Assembly: GCF_010389155.1 (NCBI RefSeq) | Contig: NC_057768.1 | Coordinates: 13,018,501 to 13,082,500 of the forward strand | Origin: Erigeron canadensis | Lineage: Eukaryota; Streptophyta; Magnoliopsida; Asterales; Asteraceae | Length of the DNA stretch: 64,000 nucleotides | Direction: 5' to 3' | Shown: piece after piece, positions 44,756 through 56,183 of the stretch | Layout of the letters: every line of letters starts with the position of its first letter | Numbering within the stretch: the first letter of the stretch is position 1 | Made by a program: the position numbers and the translations under genes | Notes under the pieces: model-generated | What the model was told of the DNA's origin: nothing | The model's database searches: none | What the model saw: the letters and a program-made list of their open reading frames with translations, nothing else

Positions 44756-45485
44756 GTAGCCTAATATGCCACTTAATCAAGTTTGTGAACTTAAGTGACC
44801 CACTTAATCAAGCTTGATGTAATCCATACAGTGCCTTATTCAGTCGATAGACTCTATCAGGATGATTTGGATCTTCAAACCCTGGCGGTTGGGTAACATA
44901 CACTAATTCCTAGACAGTACCATATAAGAATGCACTTTTGACATCCAACTGATATACCTTAATGTCCTTGAAAGCAGCAAAAGCCAGAAACAACCTAATA
45001 GCTTCCAACCTTGCAACTGGTGCGAACACCTTAGTGTAATCCAACCCTTCCTGTTGAGCAAAACCTTGAACAACTAGTCAAGCTTTATTACGTGTAACAA
45101 CACCTTTCTCATCCTTTTGGCATCTAAAAACCCATCTGGTGCCAAAAGGATACTCTCCAGCTGGTAAATCAACCAGTTCCCAAACTTGTAATTTATCAAA
45201 CTGAAAAAGTTCCTGCTACATAGCCTCTACCTATGATGGATCTTTTAATGCCATTTGGATATTGCTGGGTTCTTCTTGAAATACAAAGCAGCTGAACTTG
45301 TATTCATCAACTATACCAGTTTCTTTCATCTCTGCTAATAAACCTGATAGCCTGTTAATCTGAGCTCTTGTCTTTACCTTGGCACTTGGTTCACCAATAA
45401 TATCCTCAATTGGATGATACTTGTTGACTCTATGCTGAGTAGCTTTATCAACTTGAAGATTAACACCTAAGTTTGAACCTATCTC
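44756..45485 (-). pseudogene. B: reverse transcriptase, N-terminal part, cut off before the catalytic motif
   Basis: On the minus strand from 45485 the hinge (HRVNKYHPIEDIIGE) is followed by RVT_2 sequence (QVWELVDLPAGEYPFGTRWV, then [27 protein letters not shown] and KALYGLHQA). Stops lie near 45230, 45217, 45078 and 44912; one changes CGA (Arg) to TGA, as expected from methyl-CpG decay. After GLHQA, at about 44797, similarity ends and spacer-like sequence begins. The YVDD motif, the rest of RT and RNase H are therefore missing. Confidence 0.75.
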
Positions 45486-46500
45486 TCATTCATTTGATGA
45501 TTCTTGTGGCAACTGAGTAATAGGTTCAACCTCTTGTGCGTTTAAAACATCAGTATCCTTCGATGAACCATCTGCTGAAAGATCTGACATAAGCTCGTCA
45601 GACTTGTTTACTTCTTGTTCCTTTCTTTGCTCCGTATCATCCTTCTTGGTTGTGTCAGTCGAAGTTTCTGATGCAACTGAACTACTATTCTTGCTTTGAT
45701 TTCGTAGCAATATCACATCTTCTTCCTCTGAACTACCTACACCAAAAGAGATAGGGCCATTAAAGGAAGTAAACCCATCATCATAATTGAACAAGATAGT
45801 AGACCCTTGATGTACAGGTGAATTATAGCTAGAAATCATGACATTATAGCCAACATCGACTATTTCAGCCTTAATATTGTACACCCTCCTATTTGGAGAT
45901 CCCGGAATGTAACCAAGAAAAATTCCCTCCTCTGCTTTCTCAGAAAATTTAGGTTGGTCACGAACTTTTAAAAACGTACAAGGGACTCCAAAAGGTTCCA
46001 ACCCGGTTAAATTCGGTTTTTGATTGTTTAAAAGTTCATAAGGTGTCTTATTAAATCTTTTAACAACTAAAACCCTATTTAAGAGATGACATGCAGTGTT
46101 CACTGCTTTCCCCCAGAACATGGTGGGAAGCCTTGAATCTGCCAACATGGTACGGGCAGTCTCTATCATTGTCCTGTTCTTTCTCTCTGCAACTTCATTC
46201 TGCTGGGGCTCATAGGGTAGACTGAATTGATGTTAAATTCCTTTGCTCAGACAATAAACTTCCATAATCTGATTCTTGAACTCTGTCCCATTATCACTTC
46301 TGATTCTCTTTACTCTTGTGTTGTATTGATTTTCGATTCTTTCAAGGAACTTCATAAGAATTTGAGCTGTTTCATCTGTTGTCTTCAAGAAGAATACCCA
46401 CGAGAATCTAGAGTAATCATCAGTAACTACGAGGCAGTAGTACATATGCCCTATGCTTCAAATGCTTACTGGCCCAAATAGATCCATATGTAGTAGCTAA
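45486..46500 (-). pseudogene. B: integrase
   Basis: Frame pieces 46445-46233 and 46169-45486 hold the integrase core. The first Asp lies in HMDLFGPV (just upstream of 46445), the second in RSDNGTEFKNQIMEV, and the Glu in EVAERKNRTMIETARTML. The core is followed by FWGKAVNTACHLLNRVLV, PYELLNNQKPNL and GIFLGYIPGSPNRRVYN, then an acidic Ser/Thr-rich hinge. Stops lie near 46470, 46450 and 46230. It is the usual copia integrase and lies between the pre-integrase zinc finger and RT. Confidence 0.8.
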
Positions 46501-47160
46501 AATGGAGCAGCAATAGAATTCTGGGTCTTTGGCTTGTGCGGCTTCTTAGTCTGTTTCCCTTTTAAACACGACACACATTTGTCCTCCACCATAAATCTTT
46601 TGCTAGGAACACCGAAGACTAATACATTGTTGGTATTATGGTTCATTTTTCTAAAATGGATATGACCCATCCTTCTATGCCATAACAGAGATTCATCTTC
46701 CGAAGCTTTTGTCAACAAACACACTGGCTCCACTGAATCAACTACACCTAATTCCAATCCATAGATTTCTTTCTTCCTTGGAGCCTTCAGCAATATCCAT
46801 TCTTCTGGAATAACATAACCTGGTTTCAGAATTAAAGCCTCCCTTTCTGTAAAATGAACTGGATTCCCTTTATCACATATCTGAGATACACTCATCAGGT
46901 TATGCTCCAGCTGCTCAACAAAGTTCACGTTGTCCATTGATGACCTTCTCAATTCCAGAAATATTGCCACCCTTGAGACTAGCAAAACTGACATAAGAAC
47001 CTCTAACAGGAGTGAATGCAGTCAGCAATCTCTTATCTCCTGTCATGTGTCTTGAACATCCACTATCGACAAACCACATTCCTGTACCTTTCTTTAGTGG
47101 TTTCGGTTGTTCCATGACTTCCAAGTGTGCCATGAGCCCTGTCTTAGCAACACAGTCACT
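46497..47160 (-). pseudogene. B: protease and GAG-pre-integrase
   Basis: The protease active site reads WFVDSGCSRHMTGDKRLL (near 47040-47095). The next frame (46994-46497), reached by a frameshift near 46950, carries VEQLEHNLMSVSQICDKG. The zinc finger follows as HRRMGHIHFRKMN with CVSCLKGKQTKKPHKPK. The protease would cut the polyprotein in the particle. The Asp-Ser-Gly triad is intact. Confidence 0.8.
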
Positions 47161-47651
47161 AGCTCTTACTGGTTCTGATGTTTTCGGTTCCTCTTCTGCT
47201 TTCTGATGAAAAGTGTCAAGATCATCCGTGCTGCCATACAATGTATAGTCGAATGAATTATCAACAAGATCGTTCATCCGTCCATCAAAGTCTTGAATTT
47301 CTGCCATGAATGCATGATTCTGATCATTGGCACTAGTCGAACCCCAATTATATGTACAATAAGATTGAACCACCAATGCTCTTAAGTTATCAACTTCTCC
47401 AGAGCCTCGGTTCCCAGTATTAGCATATAGACGTCCAGAATTCTGACTAGCAATAGGACCTCCCTGTTTGAAGTTCTGACGACCTGTAGCTGAATTGTTG
47501 TCCCGTCTTGGCCTCTGACACTCACGAGCAAAATGTCCAAAGCCATCACAGTTGAAACATTTCACCTTGGTTTTATCAAACCCTACTTTGCTGTCAACCA
47601 TCTTCCTTCCGGTTCTATCAGTGAAATGCTGAACTCTCAATGTTAACATAG
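47161..47651 (-). pseudogene. B: gag C-terminal part with zinc knuckle, left of element E
   Basis: Directly after the E target site the frame carries VGFDKTKVKCFNCDGFGHFA with a CX2CX4HX4C knuckle (about 47520-47565). An Asn/Gly/Arg-rich stretch (NSATGRQNFKQGGPIASQNS) and an acidic part lead to protease. It joins in frame with 58237-58658 when E and one copy of CCAAT are disregarded, so E inserted into an open gag frame. Confidence 0.82.
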
Positions 47652-47656
47652 CCAAT

Positions 47657-50276
47657 TGTAACACCCCGACTACGGCGGAACACTCGGGATGTAAGATAAA
47701 GCACACGCGCACATGGATGTTACATAGGAATACTAAATGAGTGCATAGATTAAGCATAATTAATCGATTACATAGTCAATTAAACAAAAGAGGAGTCATC
47801 ACACATAGGTTAAATCAGCAATCAAATAAATGTATGAAAAGTTCCCACGCAGGGGTAACGGTTAGGCATATTGCCATCAAGCGTAAATGAAAGCATGCAA
47901 ACTCCAATCCTAAATCCTGAAGTCTGATATGAGACCCATGCTACTAATCCTAGCCACGATTTGCTTGATTACCTGAAAGGAATACTTAAACGTGTCAACA
48001 CAAAGGTTGGTGAGTTCGTAGGTTTGAGAACATTAATAAGTTGTATAAGTTATGATTTATGCCGTCAATAGAATTCCAGAATAAAGTTGTATGATGTGGC
48101 TAGAGACCAACTTTGCACATGAGTATGAGAATGTGTATAATCGTGCACTTTCAGTACTTGGCTAGAATAAATCAATCGTGCACTCATAGTCATAAACATG
48201 ACATAGCTAGTATGTATCAATCGTGCACTCACAGTCATAAACATGACATGGCTAGTATGTCACAAAGTAGTCTAACAGCCATAGAATAACAATGAAAGCA
48301 GTTTTGGCATATATAAAAGCATATTTTATATTGCTTTCACCCCAAAACATAAGTAAAGAAAAAGGGGCTACGAAGACTCACAGTGATCCGGTATAAGCGT
48401 AGTTTACAAGCACAGAGAACAAGCACAGATATAATTAGGTTATATCTATTTGCATCTAAGTATGTCTTGATGTAAACCTAATCACAAGCCATTGATCATA
48501 AAAAAACACATGTATTAGTTCTTGTGATTAATTATTCACTGAGGTGTCCTTGATGAACTGATGATTTGGTCCCTTAAAGATCTTTGAACGTTTAGACTCG
48601 AAAAGTGTTTAAATGAACTTTAAGTACCTGAACTGGACTCGAACTGAACGTCTTGGAACTCACACGTAAGTACTTATCGTGTTAATGAGTTGAACATGAC
48701 TTTAATAACGAACTTTAGCCTTGAGAACTCAACTTAACTGTTCATAGAACTCCTACTTTGGTAATTTAGATAGCACATGTCTTATGCGTATTATATTAGG
48801 GTTTGCACTCTGTACGATGTTTTAGATCGACTCATGAACTAGCTCGATGTTAATAAGTACCCTTTAATGTGTTTAATCGAATGATAATGATGTTATGAAC
48901 TTGGTTTTGTGTTAAATGATTAAGTATGGTGTGTTATAGAACATATACATGTTGTTTTATGATTGCACGAAGTCGTTTTAGAAGATCGTCCTACAGGATC
49001 GTTTAGGGTTTCAGAGGCTCCAGATCGTCTTAGCTGCCACAAGATCGTCCTGGCTGACAGGACCCAAGATCGTCCTAAGGAAGGGGGCTCAAAGTCGTTT
49101 TACATAACAACAATCAGGATCGTTTCATAAGTTAAGGTTCAAGGTCGTTTCAAGTGTATAAAGGATTCAAGATCGTCCTAATGGACATGAACAAGATCGT
49201 CCCAATGATCTCATGGCCAAGAACAAGACTCATGATCGTTTCAAGAACAAGTGTTTGAGCTAAATCAATGAAAAGGATCAGTTATCCATTAAACGTACTA
49301 ACACATCACAACACCACACAAGATCGAACGAACAAGAGCCATGAATCAAGAGGCTGCCTAGGACGATCTTGGGGACCAAGATCGTCCCATTCAAGACCGT
49401 CCCATCACCAAAACGGGCTGAACAAGAACTTAATCATAACACGAAGATCTAGATCGTTTCCGGGACTTGTTAGAACATAAAACTAGTACATATATAAATA
49501 ATAACACTAACCAATAACACTTTTAACGATTTCAAGACCATCTATAACATGAATAAGGCGTGGCACATCAAGAACAAGTTTTCCCTCATTTTCAAAAATG
49601 TGTTTTGTAGATTAAAGCATGTTATGACCCAATTTTGTTCATAAAAATGTTACTAAACACATTTAGACTCAAACCCATTAGCTATTAACACATTTTTCAT
49701 TCAAAAATTGGACCAAATCATCAAGAACATAACCTTGAAAAAGTACACTTTTAATTTGATCAAAAACTCAAAATTTGTTGTTGTTACCTGAGATTTGATT
49801 CCAGAAATATGTTTTGATTATCACAAGGATGCTAAAAGTACAAATAAGTTTGGTTTAACAACCCAAAATCAAAAGATGAATTTTGTGTGTGTTTATGGTG
49901 GCTGCAAGTGTGTGTTTTAGAGAGAGAGGAGAAGAAGGGTGAATAGTAGTTTTTCTCTCAAGGGTTTCCATCATTTTCTTTATATACCTTTCCTATATTA
50001 AATGAACTCATTAAATATAAGGAATAATTATGAACATTTTGGACTAGAACTTTTATAAACTTGAACGTTTACGTCTCGAATTCTAGTATTTTATCGCATT
50101 AAATTATAGAATCGTCATTTAATTCAAGGTTTAAGATCAAATGGGTCTTCATGTAACCATATAACTGAGTCTAAAATATATCAAGAACTTGAATTGAATT
50201 GAATTGTCTAATCATTCTAATGGCGAAAGTACGATTCTAGAAACTTATTTAAAACATTTCTATGACGGTTGTTACA
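47657..50276 (-). repeat. 3' LTR of element E (2620 bp)
   Basis: On the plus strand it starts TGTAACACCCCGACTACGG and ends GACGGTTGTTACA. About 620 bp (near 47993 to 48610) are absent from the 5' copy. The part 48965-49460 carries about 16 copies of AGATCGTCCT-like motifs. A minus-strand TATA-like sequence (TATATAAAG) lies at 49978-49986. Confidence 0.9.
48965..49460. repeat. E 3' LTR: iterated AGATCGTCCT motif
   Basis: About 16 copies of the core GATCGT or GTCGTT, mostly AGATCGTCCT, AGATCGTCCC or AGGTCGTTTC, occur in half a kilobase. Most lie in one orientation and one or two are inverted. The 5' LTR has the corresponding cluster at about 56880-57400, with at least one unit more (near 57000). 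Confidence 0.82.
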
Positions 50277-50515
50277 TTCTCCCCTACTTAAAGGAATTTT
50301 GTCCCGAAATTCAGGTTATACGACATGCTTCAAGTTACGTTTGCACACCACGTTTACAAACATCGAGTTGTACGTTAAGTTTCAAGTATGTCATCACACA
50401 GTAAGTAGCAAGTAGCATGTTTCACATTGAGTTTCAAGCATTACCACATAGAAAGCGTCAAGTATTAAGTTAGGAACTAAGTTCTTAAGTTTACTTACTA
50501 GCTTGAGACATCAAG
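50277..50515 (-). other. E: polypurine tract and 3' non-coding sequence
   Basis: The purine-rich run AAGTAGGGGAGAA on the minus strand (50277-50289) lies directly before the LTR. The rest is unassigned sequence with repeated AAGTTTCAAG-type phrases up to the pol stop. Confidence 0.7.
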
Positions 50516-51802
50516 TTAAGCGAATAGGTGTGGGTACTTAAGCTTCATTTGATCTTCTCGTTCCCAAGTGAATTCTGGGCCTCTACAGGAGTTCCAACGA
50601 ACTTTCACAATAGTATACTTATGTCTCTTGAGCTTTTTGACTTCTCGTTCCAAAATTTCAACGGGTTCTTCTTTGAAGCTTAAATTACTATCTACTCGTA
50701 TCTCGTTCAAAGGAATATATGTTGTTTCGACAGCTAGACACTTCTTGAGGTTCGATACGTGAAAATCATCGTGTACGTTACTCAATTCTTGGGGAAGTTT
50801 CAAGTGGTAAGCTACTGCACCAATACGTTCTACAATCTCAAACGGTCCTACATATCTTGGAGCTAGTTTCCCTCTCTTTATGAATCTGACTACGCCCTTC
50901 CAAGGCGAAACTTTAAGCATCACTCGATCACCAACCTGAAACTCTAAAGTTTTCCTTCGGTTGTCCACATATTTCTTTTGTCTATCCCTTGCCTTCATGA
51001 GGTTCTCCTTGATTTGAGCAACCCTTTCTGTAGTTTCAAGAATGATTTTTGGACCGATTAACTGCATGTCTCCGACTTCATGCCATGCAAGCGGAGATCG
51101 ACATTTTCTTCCATACAGATCCTCAAAAGGCGGACACCCAATACTCGCATGATAACTGTTGTTATATGAAAATTCTACTAGTGTGAGGTGAGTATCCCAA
51201 CTCCCTCCAAAGTCTATGATACAGGCTCTTAGCATGTCTTCTAGTGTCTATATCATTCTCTCACTCTGTCCGTCTGATTGCGGATGGTAGGCGGTGCTCA
51301 CATCGATACGTGTTCCCAAGGCTTGTTGCAACGATTTCCAAAATCCTGAGGTAAATCGACTATCCCTATCACTAATGATTGATACTGGAACGCCGTGTTT
51401 AGCTACAATCTCCTTAAGATACAGACGCGCATACTGCTCCATTGAGTAATCTTCACGTATGGGTATGAAATGCGCTGACTTGGTCAGTTGATCTACCACC
51501 ACCCAAATTGCATCCTTACCACTACTCGTTCTTAGTAACTTTGTGAAAAAATCTATAGTAATCTTTTCCCACTTCCAACTGGGAAGTTCTAGTTGTATTA
51601 GTAGCCCTCCTGGCTTCTTATGTTCTCCCTTAACCTTCAAGCACGTTAGGCACTTGCTCAGATAGACCGCCACATCGTTCTTCATTCCTGGCCACCAAAA
51701 TAGATCTCGCAAGTCTTGATACATCTTATCTATCCCTGGATGGATAGAATATCTTGCTTTGTGCGCTTCGTCCATTATCAACTTCCTTAGTCCTCCATAC
51801 AT
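50516..51802 (-). pseudogene. E: integrase with C-terminal extension
   Basis: The frame 51802-51248 has the zinc-binding part ([20 protein letters not shown], then [14 protein letters not shown]). The core has Asp residues in [11 protein letters not shown] and [15 protein letters not shown] and the Glu in [16 protein letters not shown] at about 51248 interrupts it. The next frame (51235-50516) continues with [34 protein letters not shown] and [17 protein letters not shown], and ends [18 protein letters not shown]. That ending resembles the degenerate chromodomain found at the end of chromovirus integrases. One nonsense codon separates two otherwise complete halves. Confidence 0.85.
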
Positions 51803-52463
51803 TGGTATCTACAATCGATCGCAAAAATACAACCCTATCATCTCTTTGAGCGAACTGTTCTATCATACCTCCCAATCCTTCTCTATCAATATTCTTTTTC
51901 TTGTTTGCTTCTACTTGTGCCCCAATCACTCTATCTTTCAGACTGTTGTGCACGGTAATGCTCATGGCTCTAATTCGTCTTGGCTTAACTCTCTCCTTAT
52001 TACTCAAGGCGTCCGCTACTACGTTTGCCTTTTCGGGATGATATCGAATCTCACCATCGTAGTCGCTAAACAACTCTAGCCATCGTCTCTGGCACATATT
52101 AAGATCTTTCTGAGTGAAGATATGCTGAAGGCTCTTATGATCTGTGTATATCACACTCTTTGTTCCGTACAGGTAGTGCCTCCAACATTTGAGTGCAAAA
52201 ACGATAGCTCCCAACTCCAAATCGTGAGTTGTGTAATTCATCTCATGAATCTTTAGTTGGCGAGAGGCATATGCAATGACCTTGCCTCGCTGCATCAGCA
52301 CACATCCTAAGCCTTGACCCGACGCGTCGCAATATACGATAAAATCTTCGGTTCCTTCTGGAAGACTTAAGACCGGTGCATTACATAACTTCTTCTTCAA
52401 GATTCTGAAAGCTTCTTCTTGTTTCTCTCCCCAATCGAAACTTCTATCTTTGTGTGTCAACAA
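51726..52463 (-). pseudogene. E: RNase H
   Basis: Catalytic segments are visible in order: [17 protein letters not shown] (Asp), [20 protein letters not shown] (Glu) and [12 protein letters not shown] (Asp). They are followed by [19 protein letters not shown], the usual tether to integrase. A shift to the integrase frame occurs near 51800. The domain itself is uninterrupted over about 200 codons. It degrades RNA in the RNA-DNA hybrid. Confidence 0.85.
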
Positions 52464-52469
52464 TGTAAG

Positions 52470-53171
52470 TAGTTGTGCGATCCTTGAGAAGTTCTCGATA
52501 AATCGTCAGTAGTAACCCGCTAATCCGAGAAACTGTCTGATCTCCGTCGGTGTCTCTGGTCTTCTCCAATTCTCTACTGCTTCTATCTTGCTGGGATCAA
52601 CATTTATTCCATCCTTGTCAACTACATGACCCAAAAACTTCACCTCTTCTAACCAAAATTCACACTTCGAGAATTTTCCATACAACCTTTCAGCCCTCAG
52701 AAGTTCTAAAGCTTCTCTCAGAAGGACTTCATGTTCTTTCATAGTCTTCGAGTAGATGAGAATATCGTCAATGAAAACAATGATAGACTGATCTAGATAG
52801 GGTTTGCATACGCGATTCATCAGGTCCATGAAAACGGCAGGCGCATTCGTTAATCCAAATGGCATCACCAAGAACTCAAAGTGCCCATATCTCGTGCTAA
52901 ACGCTGTTTTTGTTACGTCTTCTTCACGGACTCTTAACTAATGGTAGCCTGATTGAAGATCGATCTTAGAGAAGTATTTTGCGCCTTGCAACTAATCAAA
53001 TAAATCATCAATGCGTGGTAAAGGATATCGATTCTTAACGGTTAACTTGTTTAGCTCACGATAATCGATGCACATGCGAAAGGATCCGTCATTCTTCTTA
53101 ACGAATAATACCGGTGCACCCCATGGTGAAGAACTTGGTCGAATGAAACCCTTGTCTTGTAACTCTTGTAA
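52470..53171 (-). pseudogene. E: reverse transcriptase
   Basis: The 3' two thirds are open (52871-52506): [20 protein letters not shown], then the catalytic [26 protein letters not shown] and [13 protein letters not shown]. Upstream (53171-52872) the expected RT start is readable ([20 protein letters not shown], then [20 protein letters not shown]) but cut by stops near 53171, 52992 and 52937, all at positions where Gln is usual. It would make cDNA from the element RNA. The Asp pair is intact. Confidence 0.85.
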
Positions 53172-54155
53172 CTATGTCGCGAGTTCTTCCATTTCAGAAG
53201 GAGCTAAACGGTATGGTGCCTTTGCCACCGGAGTTGCATTAGGTAGGAGATCGATTCGGAATTCAACTTGTCGAGCCGAAGGCAATCCCTGAACGTCATC
53301 AGGAAATACGTCGGAAAAATCACGGACTATTGGGATATCGGCTAGTTTGATTACTTCGTTTGCCGTGCTCATTAGGATTCGTTTGTGTGACTCGGGTCGT
53401 TCACCTTGGATTTCTAGTACGTCTCCCCCACTTAAGGGAATTCTAAGGATTTTTGCGCGACATACAATTGTTGCATCTACCAGGGATAACCAATCCATCC
53501 CCACTATTACATCAAAGCTACCCATTTCAAATGGGACTAGGTCTATATAGTATGAATGAGTATCGAGTGTTAACACGCATTTAGGCACAATTTGGTCAAG
53601 TTTAGAGATTCCACCACTAGCTACTTCTATTTCATAACATGCATGTGCACGAATGGGTTTCACGTTAATAGTGCACACAAAGTTAGTAGAGATAAAGTTG
53701 TAGTAAGCACCCGAATCGAATAACACAGTAGCTAGATGATTGTTTAAGAGAAATGTACCTGTGACGACGTTTGGATCATTAGCAGCTTCCACAGCATTCA
53801 AAGCAAAGACTCGGCCCCTGGCCTGCTGGGCTTGGTTAACTCTTAGTGGATTAAGAGCTGTGATCTGCAGTGGATTCTGATTGACTGCGGCTGGGGCGGG
53901 TCGCCTAACAATTCTTGGGCAAGCATTGCCGTAGTGTTCAGTGTTGCCACACTCATAACAGGCTCTTTGATTGACTGGAGGATTCCTAATGTTTCTTGGT
54001 GCGACATTCAGTGGTGCTGCTGGGATTCTGGCTGTTCTGCAGTCTTTAACTAAGTGCCCAAACTTCTGACAATGCTGACAAAATCGACATGGCACTGCTG
54101 TTGGATGATGATAAGTACAAGTAGCACATTGAGGAGATTGGCCAACATACGCCCT
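53172..54155 (-). pseudogene. E: gag C-terminus, two zinc knuckles and aspartic protease
   Basis: The 307-codon frame begins with a knuckle reading CQHCQKFGHLVKDC, then a second reading CYECGNTEHYGNAC. A linker follows, then the protease (LATVLFDSGAYYNFIS, catalytic Asp-Ser-Gly; later VIVGMDWLS). It ends in the segment leading into RT (RQVEFRIDLLPNATPVAKAP). A stop near 54152 separates it from the preceding gag part. Two knuckles are usual in this gypsy group. Confidence 0.85.
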
Positions 54156-55265
54156 CTATCCTGGCTCAACTGCTGTAAACACCTTTCCAACCCTGGTTCT
54201 CTTGTCAGTTATGAAATCTTTCCTCTTACTGGGTTCACCAAAACCCCTCTTCTTCTCTCCAGATTTAGCCAGTGCTCTAGCCCTAACCAAGTCATCAGTC
54301 ATAGCACTGGTCCTTCGAATAGCTTCGATGGAGTAAGGAAGAATGCCGGTCATGGTGTTACGAATCTGAGGAATGAGGCCATAGATGTATCTCTCAATCA
54401 GCTTTGACTCAGAAGTCACCAAGTGTGGTACCAATCTAGCCAGCTCTTGAAACTTGCTGGTATACTCTGCATTTCCAGATCCCACCATGGTGTGGTGCCA
54501 AAAATGTTGCTCGATCTACTGCATCTCATTCAGTGGACAAAAGCGGTTCTTCATCATCTCCTTAAACTGATCCCAAGGTGTTTCCAAAGTAGCAATTCTC
54601 CCGCGGGCTCCTAGCAACGTATCCCACCATGACAGTGCATCATCAGTGAATGAACCTCCAGTGAATCTTACTCTCTGATGGGATGGACATTCGCTCATGT
54701 CCATGACTGCTTCCATTTTCTCCAACCACTTCGTGAATACACCTACCCCTCCCTTTCCATTGTAATCTGGTGGACCACACTTCTTGAATTCGGTGTAACT
54801 GCAACCTCTTCTTTCCACTGCATACTCATCATTTCTGGGAAACCTCCTGAGTCCAGGGCCCACATACATACCATCTCCAACAAACTCCACTTCGGGATCA
54901 AAGTTCTCTTGTTCTTGATTTACTTGTTGCGGTGCAACTCTTACTGGTTCAGCTTCAACTTCAGGTGCTCTTCGGTTCTGATTCGGGGCAGTACCCATTA
55001 CAGCAGCCACTTGTTCGATAATAGTCGGCATTGAAGCCGCCAGCTGTTCAGCAATGATAGTGGCCAAATCAAGGTTTTCAACATGACCCGTGCCATCGCC
55101 ACGGCCATCCCGGCCCCTACCATGGCCTCTTCCTTGCTGACCTCCACGACCACCTCTTGGATTGCCACGACCACCCCCAGGGTTACCACGACCACCCCCA
55201 GGGTTACCACGACCAACTCCATCAGCTTGAACTTTGATATTCGGGTTTGCTTTTGTGCGCACCAT
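54156..55265 (-). pseudogene. E: gag N-terminal and capsid region
   Basis: The start at 55265 gives MVRTKANPNIKVQADGVGRG, followed by Gly/Arg repeats (RGNPGGG four times, then QGRGHGRGRDGRG). The retrotransposon gag capsid domain comes next (PDYNGKGGVGVFTKWLEKME, with a matching segment MKNRFCPLNEMQ). A nonsense codon at about 54513 splits this from 54488-54156, which continues the capsid (YTSKFQELARLVPHLVTSES). The Gly/Arg-rich N-terminus probably binds RNA (inference). Confidence 0.82.
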
Positions 55266-56183
55266 TTTCCTATATTAGGAAAAGACGGAATCGGTGTTAG
55301 AATGAGGAAATAGTCTTTCGTGACGTCATTTACGCACTCTCAAGCACACTCGTGTTAGTTTTCTAGAATCCTATACGTTTATACTTTCATTATCGCATGT
55401 AACTCAAGAATTCAAGTATTATATCCGAAGGTAAGCATTATCATCAATGTCAATCATGCGGTACAAAGTAACGTCACAATAAAAATGTTCAATTCATGAA
55501 AGATAGTTTGCAAGGTGAATAACATAACCATTTCAACTTAAATTTAATTTTAAACCAATTTTCTTTTGACAGCCAAAGTGCGGTCCGGATCTAACACCTA
55601 CATCCGTTGCACTAGCGGTGTATGTATACAGGGTATACCAACGGCTAACCCTCCACACCTCTAGTACATCTAATGCAATGTCGGTTCACGATATCGGTAT
55701 GCTCTCTAGGTATTGGCAAAGGTATGTATACAGGGTGTACCAGCGGCTAACCCTCCACCCGACCAACACCCATTGAACATCCCAGGATTGCTACCACACT
55801 CTAACCATCTTAGGCATGACCCATGTTGCTATCAAGTCCATAGAAAATATACCACACGCGAAAAGTTGATCAGGCTTTTCTGTGATGATATATCGCCGTA
55901 CTTCCTTGCTACCAACACGTCATTTCGCTAACTTGTTATCATTACTTAATTTTAACACATCTCATAGTTCGAATACCAATAGCATGAATACACGTGGCAG
56001 GGTAGCATGGTTCTAAGGTCTGCGTATGAATGAAATACAATAGCATGAATATCGCAGATATAGATAAGATTCATAGAGATTGAATGCACACATAATTCCT
56101 ATCATGCATGCTACGTGCGGTTCCTAAGTTATAGCCTAGGAAAATCCACCTAATTCACTATAACCACAGCTCTCATACCAATC
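55266..56183 (-). other. E: 5' leader with shared module and primer-binding site
   Basis: There is no coding sequence. The part 55574 to about 55920 matches the D leader (43418 to about 43790). Inside it the phrase TGTATACAGGGT plus GGCTAACCCTCCAC occurs twice. The primer site on the minus strand is GATTGGTATGAGAGCT (56168-56183), one mismatch from the iMet form. The leader lies between primer site and gag, where packaging signals sit in retroelements. Confidence 0.78.

Noticed and set aside
48965..49460. CRISPR-like array in the E LTR or in the B spacer
   Set aside because: Units are short, degenerate and irregularly spaced, with no conserved spacer length, in plant retrotransposon DNA.
49268..49480. 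70-codon frame in the E LTR
   Set aside because: It is generated by the iterated GATCGT motif and is interrupted in the other LTR.
54678..55313. Plus-strand frames of 76-118 codons opposite E gag
   Set aside because: They are antisense shadows of the Gly/Arg-rich gag N-terminus.
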